Positions 6,571-11,362 of a stretch of DNA of 11,362 nucleotides are shown here, piece by piece. The notes beneath the pieces are model-generated. The model worked only from the letters and a program-made list of their open reading frames with translations. It ran no database searches and was not told where the DNA came from. The DNA is from an uncultured Coriobacteriaceae bacterium (GTDB lineage: Bacteria; Actinomycetota; Coriobacteriia; Coriobacteriales; QAMH01). Each line of letters begins with the position of its first letter. Within the stretch, counting starts at the first letter, position 1. Both the position numbers and the translations under genes were made by a program. The DNA lies in contig CACZQA010000315.1 in the NCBI GenBank assembly GCA_902783175.1, forward strand, positions 1 to 11,362, read 5' to 3'.

Positions 6571-6975
6571 ATGAGCAACGAATACCATCTGACATTCAAG
6601 CAGGTTATCGTCCGCATCCTCTCCATCATAGTCGGTGGCATAGGAACGGGCGTCTGCGTTTGCAGTCTGACCATTCAGGTCGAGCAGGTCGGCGCGGTCA
6701 CCGCGTCCATCATGTGGTTCGCAGGGCTCGCGGCGCTCGTCACGGCGCTCACGGGCTGGGCGGTCTCGGTCGACCCGGGGCGGGGCAAGAGCCACGTCCC
6801 TGCCGCCGTCGTCGGCATCATCGCCGTCGGAATCATGTCGACGATCTACCTCAAGCTCAACGTGCGCTGGGATTTCGTCGTTATCATGACCGGCGTCGTG
6901 AGCGCGGCGATTATGGGCGTCGTGCTCATCATCTACCACTTCGTGCTCAAGGCAGAAGATCCAGACGCGCTGTAG
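6571..6975 (+). CDS. Small four-helix integral membrane protein, unknown function
   Basis: 134 aa. I do not recognise the family. Four hydrophobic stretches suit membrane helices at about 12-35, 42-66, 76-95 and 100-125, with a short charged N-terminus and an acidic C-terminus (KAEDPDAL). Two cysteines (29, 31) lie at the end of the first helix. It begins 42 bp after the CCG-domain gene and appears to have its own leaderless promoter, so it need not belong to that operon, though read-through is possible since no terminator separates them. A membrane anchor for the soluble redox proteins is conceivable but nothing in the sequence (no heme histidine pattern, no quinone motif that I can see) supports it directly. 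Confidence 0.8.
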   Translation: MSNEYHLTFKQVIVRILSIIVGGIGTGVCVCSLTIQVEQVGAVTASIMWFAGLAALVTALTGWAVSVDPGRGKSHVPAAVVGIIAVGIMSTIYLKLNVRWDFVVIMTGVVSAAIMGVVLIIYHFVLKAEDPDAL

Positions 6976-6987
6976 GTGCAGCGCCCC

Positions 6988-7002
6988 TTGGCTTTTAGCC
7001 AA
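6988..7002 (+). terminator. Small hairpin after the membrane protein gene (weak terminator candidate)
   Basis: TTGGCT (6988-6993) pairs perfectly with AGCCAA (6997-7002) around a TTT loop, 12 bases past the stop codon. There is no T-run after it on the plus strand, so it is at best a weak or Rho-assisted terminator. Confidence 0.35.
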
Positions 7003-7010
7003 TCCGTTGC

Positions 7011-7038
7011 TTGACGCGCATCGATGCGTGAGTAAAGT
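7011..7038 (+). promoter_or_regulatory. Promoter of the YerC-dnaE operon with an internal palindrome
   Basis: TTGACG (7011-7016) and TAAAGT (7033-7038) are 16 bp apart, a reasonable sigma-70-type promoter with a start near 7045. The spacer contains the perfect 12-bp palindrome CGCATCGATGCG (7017-7028), a possible operator placed to block or modulate RNA polymerase. A leader of about 90 nt follows to ATG 7136; it contains a small CTCC-GTT-GGAG hairpin (7066-7076) and no riboswitch class that I recognise. Confidence 0.5.
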
Positions 7039-7135
7039 AAGATATAGCTAACAAAAGGTTTTCGGCTCCGTTGGAGGCAGTCGGGACAGTGCGCGGGCGA
7101 GGCCGATTCCACCAGATTTTCAGGAAGCGTGTCAC

Positions 7136-7558
7136 ATGGGCGTAGTAGGATTGTGGAGCGGCTCAACCGCATGCAGCATGCCCCTGCAGACGCAGGCGGC
7201 AAACGCACTCGGACACATTCGTTCTTCGGTGACGATTCGGGGTCAAACCTTGGCACAGGACAAGATCAGAACAGAGCTTGTCGAGCATCTGCTCGATGTT
7301 TTCGCACATACGCAGGACCAGGATACGATCTACGCGATCTTGCAGGACCTGTGCACGGTGCGCGAGATAACGGAGATGTCGCAGCGCCTCGAGGTCGCGC
7401 GTCTGCTCTCCGAGGGCGCGAGCTATCTCGACATCCAGGAGCAGACGGGGGCGTCGGCTACCACCATCAGCCGGGTCTCCAAGTGCCTCAACTACGGCAG
7501 CGGCGGCTACGGGGCCGCGCTCGGCATGCTTTGCGGCTCACAGGACGAGGAGCGCTAG
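7136..7558 (+). CDS. TrpR-like YerC/YecD-family regulator
   Basis: 140 aa. Residues 48-121 match the YerC/YecD branch of the Trp repressor superfamily: DLCTVREITEMSQRLEVARL (71-90) is the hallmark block, followed by a helix-turn-helix at about 98-117 with TGASATTISRV. A DNA-binding role is expected; the ligand is unknown and need not be tryptophan. Typical members are about 100 aa, so the first 38-45 residues are an extension with no recognised domain. The ATG at 7136 has AGGAAG at 7122-7127, well spaced. An in-frame TTG at 7250 would give a normal-length 102-aa protein, with only a weak GGGG upstream. The gene lies 3 bp before dnaE and its end carries the dnaE ribosome-binding site, so the two are co-expressed. 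The palindrome at 7017-7028 could be its own operator (inference). Confidence 0.87.
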   Translation: MGVVGLWSGSTACSMPLQTQAANALGHIRSSVTIRGQTLAQDKIRTELVEHLLDVFAHTQDQDTIYAILQDLCTVREITEMSQRLEVARLLSEGASYLDIQEQTGASATTISRVSKCLNYGSGGYGAALGMLCGSQDEER

Positions 7559-7561
7559 ACT

Positions 7562-10500
7562 ATGGCAGAAGAAGACATCCCCGGATGGGAAGAAATAAAG
7601 GCCGCGTCGCTGGGGCAGGGGCCCGCACCCCACACCTGCCGTGACGCCGGCACCTTCGTGCATCTCCACAACCACACGGAGTACTCGCTGCTCGACGGCT
7701 GCACCCGCCTGGGGCCGCTGTGCGAGCGCGCCAAGGAGCTCGGCATGCCCGCCGTCGCCATCACCGACCACGGCTACATGTACGGCTGCGCGGAGTTCTA
7801 CCTTGCCGCCATCAAGGCGGGCATCAAGCCCATCATCGGCTGCGAGATCTACTTCACGCCCGACTCCACGCTCTCGCGCGACAAGCGCCCCGAGCTCTAT
7901 CACATGATCTTGCTCGCCAAGAACAACGAGGGCTACAAAAACCTCATGCACCTCGTCTCCGAGTCCGCGGTCGACGGCTTCTACTACCGCCCGCGCACCA
8001 CGTTCGAGATGCTCAAGAAATACCACGAGGGGATCATCGCCACCTCTGCCTGCATTGCGGGCGTCATTCCCAAGTCCATCGACCGCGGCGAATACGAGGT
8101 CGCCAAGCAATGGGCGCAGACCTTCAGCGACCTGTTCGGCAAAGAAGACTTCTACATCGAGATCCAAAACCACGGCCCCGAAGTCACCACCGACAGCGGC
8201 CTGTCCGAGCGTCAGATCAACGACGTGCTCGTCCGCCTCGCCAACGAGTTGGGGCTGAAGGTCGTCGGCACCAACGACATCCACTACCTCAAGCAGGAAG
8301 ACGCCTATACGCAAGACCTCATGCTGTGCATCGGCATGGGCAAGCACGTGAGCGACACCAACCGCATGAAGTTCAAGAACGACCAGTTCTACCTTAAGAG
8401 CCCCGAGGAGATGGCCGAGGCGCTCAAGGACCATCCGGAGTGCCTGGCGACCTCGCTCGAGATTGCGGACAAGTGCAACGTCACCATCGAGTTCGGCAAC
8501 ATCATCCTGCCGCGCTACCCGTTCCTGAAAAAAGACGAGACCAACGAGTCGCTGCTCAAGGAGATGTCGCTGCGCGGCCTCGAGGAGCGCTACGGAGATT
8601 TGACCCAGCGCATGGACGTCATCGAGCGCTTCGAGCACGAGTACGAGATCATCTGCAAGAAGGGCTTCGCGGCCTACTTCCTGATCGTGCAGGAGTTTGC
8701 CAACTGGGCACGCGAGAACGGGATCGGTGTGGGGCCGGGCCGCGGTTCTGCCGCGGGCTCCATCGTGTCGTACTCCCTCGGCATCACGCGTTTCGACCCG
8801 CTCGAAAACGACCTGCTCTTCGAGCGCTTCCTCTCGCCAGAGCGCACCGAGATGCCCGATATCGATATGGACTTCGACGATGAGCGGCGCCTGGACGTCA
8901 TCCAGCACTGCCGCGACATCTACGGCTCCGAAAAGATCGCGCACGTCATCACCTACGGCAAGATGAAGGCCAAGCAGGCGGTCAACGACTCCGCGCGCGT
9001 GCTCGACTACCCCATCTGGAAGAGCCAGGCCATCTCCAAGATGATCCCCAACGATCCCAAGATGACGCTCGACAAGGCGCTGACGGGCAACCCCGACCTG
9101 CGCAAGGAGTACGAGAGCGACCCCGACACGCGCAAGATCATCGACTCGGCGCGCAAGCTCGAGGGCCTCACGCGCGGCGAGGGCGTGCACGCGTCAGCTG
9201 TCATCATCTGCCGCGATGCCGTCGCCGACTACGTCCCCGTCAAGCTCGATACCAAAGGCGGCGTCATCATCACCCAGTACGACGGTCACATGACCGCCGA
9301 CATGGGCCTGCTCAAGATGGACTTCCTCGGCCTGCGCACGCTGACGGTCATCTCGAAGGCGCTGCGCAACATCAAGGACAACTACGGCATCGACCTCGAC
9401 CTCGAGAAGACCAACTGGAAAACCGACGAGGGCGTCTTCAAGCTCATGGAGACAGGCGGCACCAACGGCGTGTTCCAGATCGAGTCGCCGGGCATGCGCG
9501 CGCTGCTCAAGCGCATGAAGCCCGATACCTACGACGACGTCGTCGCCGTCATCGCCCTGTACCGTCCCGGCCCACTGGGCGCGGGCATGGTCGACGACTT
9601 CGTCGACCGCAAGCAGGGGCGCAAAAAGATCGTCTACTACGACGAGCGGCTGAAGGACATCCTCGAGAGTACCTACGGCACGATCGTCTACCAAGAGCAG
9701 GTCATGCGCATCTCCATCGTCATGTCCGGCTTCACGCTGGGCGAGAGCGACAAGGTCCGCAAGGCGGTGGCAAAAAAGAAGATCGCCCTGATGAAGGAAG
9801 TCGAGCAGAAGTGGGACGACGGCAACGTCGAGACGATGGAGAACCACTGGCTCAACGGTGCCGTGCGCAACGGCTACGAGCGCGCGACGGCGCAGAAGAT
9901 CTGGGACGATGTCCTCGCCTTCGCCGAGTATGCCTTCAACAAGTCGCACTCTGCCGCATACGGCATCCTCACCATGCAGACGGCGTGGCTCAAGGCGCAC
10001 TATCCCAACGAGTACATGGCCTCGGTTCTGTCGAGCTATACGGGCAAGACGGACAAGATCGTCCACTACGTCAACGCCTGCAAGCAAGACGGCATCAACG
10101 TCCTGCCGCCTGACATCAACGAGTCCCGCAGCGACTTCACCGCTGTGGAAAACGGCGTGCGCTTCGGACTCGCCGGCCTGAAGGGCGTGGGCGAGAAGGT
10201 CGTCGAGATGATCATCGCCGAGCGCGAGGAAAACGGCCCGTTCTCCGACCTGTACGACTTCGTGTTCCGCGTGCCGGCCGACGCCTGCAACAAGCGCGTC
10301 GTCGAGGCACTGGTCAAAGGCGGTGCCTTCGACTCCACGGGCTACACACGCCGCCAGCTGTGGGCACTCCTCCACGAGGGCTCGCTGCTCGAGCGCGCGC
10401 AGCAGCGCCGCCAGGACAAGGAAGATGGCCAGACTTCCCTGCTCGATCTGTTCGCCGAGGTCGAAGACGGGGCAGACGACTCCGACATGGAGGACAAGAT

Positions 10501-11191
10501 CCCGCCGGCAGACGGCGTCGAGTGGGACCGCCTGCAGAAGCTCGAGTTCGAGAAGGAGGTCGTCGGCATCTACGTCTCCGACCACCCGCTCTCCCCGTAC
10601 ACCGAGCTCCTGAAGGCCAACTCGCATGCCCCGCTTTCCGAGGTCGACGACGAGGACCTGTTCCACGACACGTACACGTACGATTTTGCGGGCATGGTCG
10701 CGGGTATCCAGGTCAAGACCACGAAAAGCGGCAACAACATGGCCATCATGCAGCTCGAAGACTTGGAGTCGTCCATCGAATGCGTGCTGTGGTCGAAGAC
10801 CTGGGAGAAGTATCGCGACCTGCTCCAGAACGAGGGCGGCGTGGGCAATCCGATCGTCCACCTGCATGGCAAATTCGAGCGCAGCGACCGCGGCGTACAG
10901 GTGATCGTCAAGGACATCAACCCGCTGTCGCTCGAGGGGCAGGGCAGCAGGCGTGGGCCGAGCGCACTCACGATTCGCGTGCGCTCCGACAAGTTCTCGA
11001 ACTCGGTCATGTCGCAGCTCTCGAGTATCTTCGACAACTACCCCGGCGTGCAGCCGGTCACGCTGTTCATCGAGCAGGCGGATGGGCGCAAGTTCCGCGC
11101 CGAGCTGCCGGTCAACGTCAACTGCGCCTCGCAGGAGCTCATCACGCGCGTCGGCGAGCTCGTGGGGCCCAACTGCGTGGAGCTCGCGTAA
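7562..11191 (+). CDS. dnaE: DNA polymerase III alpha subunit (replicative polymerase)
   Basis: 1209 aa, full length, catalytic subunit of the chromosomal replicase. After about 30 extra residues comes the PHP domain (31-300). The nine metal ligands of active PHP domains appear present: H36, H38, D45, H70, E95, H114, C164, D239 and H241, which suggests built-in 3'-5' proofreading as in mycobacterial DnaE1. The polymerase core has GPGRGSAAGS (391-400), PDIDMDF (432-438) and the third catalytic Asp in KMDFLGLRTL (D587). Helix-hairpin-helix sequence GLAGLKGVGEKV is at 869-880, a probable beta-clamp motif QTSLL at 957-961, and the OB fold at about 1040-1120. ATG 7562 has GAGGAG (7547-7552) inside the preceding gene. 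Lack of an N-terminal epsilon-like exonuclease and the domain order exclude PolC. Confidence 0.98.
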   Translation: MAEEDIPGWEEIKAASLGQGPAPHTCRDAGTFVHLHNHTEYSLLDGCTRLGPLCERAKELGMPAVAITDHGYMYGCAEFYLAAIKAGIKPIIGCEIYFTPDSTLSRDKRPELYHMILLAKNNEGYKNLMHLVSESAVDGFYYRPRTTFEMLKKYHEGIIATSACIAGVIPKSIDRGEYEVAKQWAQTFSDLFGKEDFYIEIQNHGPEVTTDSGLSERQINDVLVRLANELGLKVVGTNDIHYLKQEDAYTQDLMLCIGMGKHVSDTNRMKFKNDQFYLKSPEEMAEALKDHPECLATSLEIADKCNVTIEFGNIILPRYPFLKKDETNESLLKEMSLRGLEERYGDLTQRMDVIERFEHEYEIICKKGFAAYFLIVQEFANWARENGIGVGPGRGSAAGSIVSYSLGITRFDPLENDLLFERFLSPERTEMPDIDMDFDDERRLDVIQHCRDIYGSEKIAHVITYGKMKAKQAVNDSARVLDYPIWKSQAISKMIPNDPKMTLDKALTGNPDLRKEYESDPDTRKIIDSARKLEGLTRGEGVHASAVIICRDAVADYVPVKLDTKGGVIITQYDGHMTADMGLLKMDFLGLRTLTVISKALRNIKDNYGIDLDLEKTNWKTDEGVFKLMETGGTNGVFQIESPGMRALLKRMKPDTYDDVVAVIALYRPGPLGAGMVDDFVDRKQGRKKIVYYDERLKDILESTYGTIVYQEQVMRISIVMSGFTLGESDKVRKAVAKKKIALMKEVEQKWDDGNVETMENHWLNGAVRNGYERATAQKIWDDVLAFAEYAFNKSHSAAYGILTMQTAWLKAHYPNEYMASVLSSYTGKTDKIVHYVNACKQDGINVLPPDINESRSDFTAVENGVRFGLAGLKGVGEKVVEMIIAEREENGPFSDLYDFVFRVPADACNKRVVEALVKGGAFDSTGYTRRQLWALLHEGSLLERAQQRRQDKEDGQTSLLDLFAEVEDGADDSDMEDKIPPADGVEWDRLQKLEFEKEVVGIYVSDHPLSPYTELLKANSHAPLSEVDDEDLFHDTYTYDFAGMVAGIQVKTTKSGNNMAIMQLEDLESSIECVLWSKTWEKYRDLLQNEGGVGNPIVHLHGKFERSDRGVQVIVKDINPLSLEGQGSRRGPSALTIRVRSDKFSNSVMSQLSSIFDNYPGVQPVTLFIEQADGRKFRAELPVNVNCASQELITRVGELVGPNCVELA

Positions 11192-11196
11192 CCGTT

Positions 11197-11233
11197 GCGC
11201 ATGCAGCGTGCGAGAGCCGCACGCTGCATGCGC
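11197..11233 (+). terminator. Perfect 16-bp-arm hairpin after dnaE
   Basis: Bases 11197-11212 are perfectly complementary to 11218-11233 with a 5-nt loop AGAGC, starting 5 bases after the dnaE stop. The stem is very stable, but no T-run follows, so it is not a classic intrinsic terminator; it may stop transcription with Rho or protect the 3' end. Its 3' arm merges into repeat copy 5. Confidence 0.7.
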
Positions 11234-11268
11234 GAGAAGCGTGGCACTGCCACGCATCCTGCGCGTGT
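11229..11268. repeat. Fifth, solitary copy of the 40-bp palindromic repeat
   Basis: It begins with TGCGCGAGAA (11229-11238), identical to array units 2 and 4, followed by the palindrome GTGGCACTGCCAC (11241-11253) and CATCC. After that it diverges slightly from the array units. It lies between the converging ends of dnaE and the minus-strand gene ending at 11295, the same context as the four-unit array. Confidence 0.9.
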
Positions 11269-11294
11269 GGTGCGGGGTCTAGCGGTGTCTTCGC

Positions 11295-11362
11295 TTACAT
11301 GAGCTTTGTCATGGTGGCGAGCAGGATGCCGGCCGCTATCGCGAGCATGCCGATGATGCGGC
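11295..11362 (-). CDS. C-terminal end of a probable membrane protein (partial)
   Basis: Reading leftward from the window edge, an open frame ends at TAA (11297-11295). The visible 21 residues, RIIGMLAIAAGILLATMTKL plus a final Met, are strongly hydrophobic and look like a last transmembrane helix. No family can be named from this. It converges on dnaE with the hairpin and repeat copy 5 between the two. Confidence 0.5.
   Translation of the reverse strand, partial: RIIGMLAIAAGILLATMTKLM

Noticed and set aside
5035..7002. Minus-strand reading frame of 655 codons
   Set aside because: Antisense across the CCG-domain gene and the membrane protein gene; no recognisable motif.
7045..7135. Riboswitch or tRNA-like element in the YerC leader
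   Set aside because: The small stem and the CCACC near 7108 fit no tRNA cloverleaf or riboswitch class that I can recognise.
7538..11257. Two long minus-strand frames opposite dnaE
   Set aside because: They mirror dnaE in a high-GC frame and show only biased composition; dnaE is unambiguous.

Overview
The window is GC-rich, densely coding chromosomal DNA. The gene types suggest a strictly anaerobic, high-GC actinobacterium, probably class Coriobacteriia (Eggerthella/Slackia-like). The clues are many cytosolic iron-sulfur redox proteins, an actinobacterial/firmicute-type DnaE with an apparently intact PHP metal centre, a probable leaderless gene, and no aerobic respiratory genes. The taxonomic placement is inferred from content; no marker gene was searched.

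Region 1 (1-276) holds the end of an unidentified plus-strand gene and, in the gap between convergent gene ends, four tandem 40-bp units built on the 13-bp palindrome GTGGCA(C/G)TGCCAC. A fifth unit of the same family lies 11 kb away (11229-11268), also between two convergent gene ends, so this is a dispersed element family.

Region 2 (277-6528) is a divergent redox locus. Leftward runs a two-gene operon: a NuoE-NuoF fusion (HoxF/HydB+C-like flavin diaphorase) and an overlapping HoxU/NuoG-N-like iron-sulfur subunit. Rightward runs a three-gene operon: a 2x[4Fe-4S] ferredoxin fused to DUF169, a GNAT acetyltransferase fused to a PhnP-like metallo-beta-lactamase hydrolase, and an HdrD/GlpC-like protein with two CCG domains. 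No hydrogenase, formate dehydrogenase or membrane anchor for these proteins is present. The 218-bp divergent intergenic region has near-identical 12-bp -10-like boxes facing outward, and a terminator-like hairpin in the rightward leader. Together the genes look like an undescribed NAD(P)H-to-iron-sulfur/thiol electron-transfer system; this is inference.

Region 3 (6529-7135) has a small four-helix membrane protein with a leaderless-type promoter, then a promoter with a 12-bp palindrome between its -35 and -10.

Region 4 (7136-11362) is a TrpR-like YerC/YecD-family regulator followed after 3 bp by dnaE, the replicative DNA polymerase III alpha subunit. A perfect 16-bp-arm hairpin and repeat copy 5 follow dnaE. 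The window ends in the hydrophobic C-terminus of a convergent minus-strand gene.
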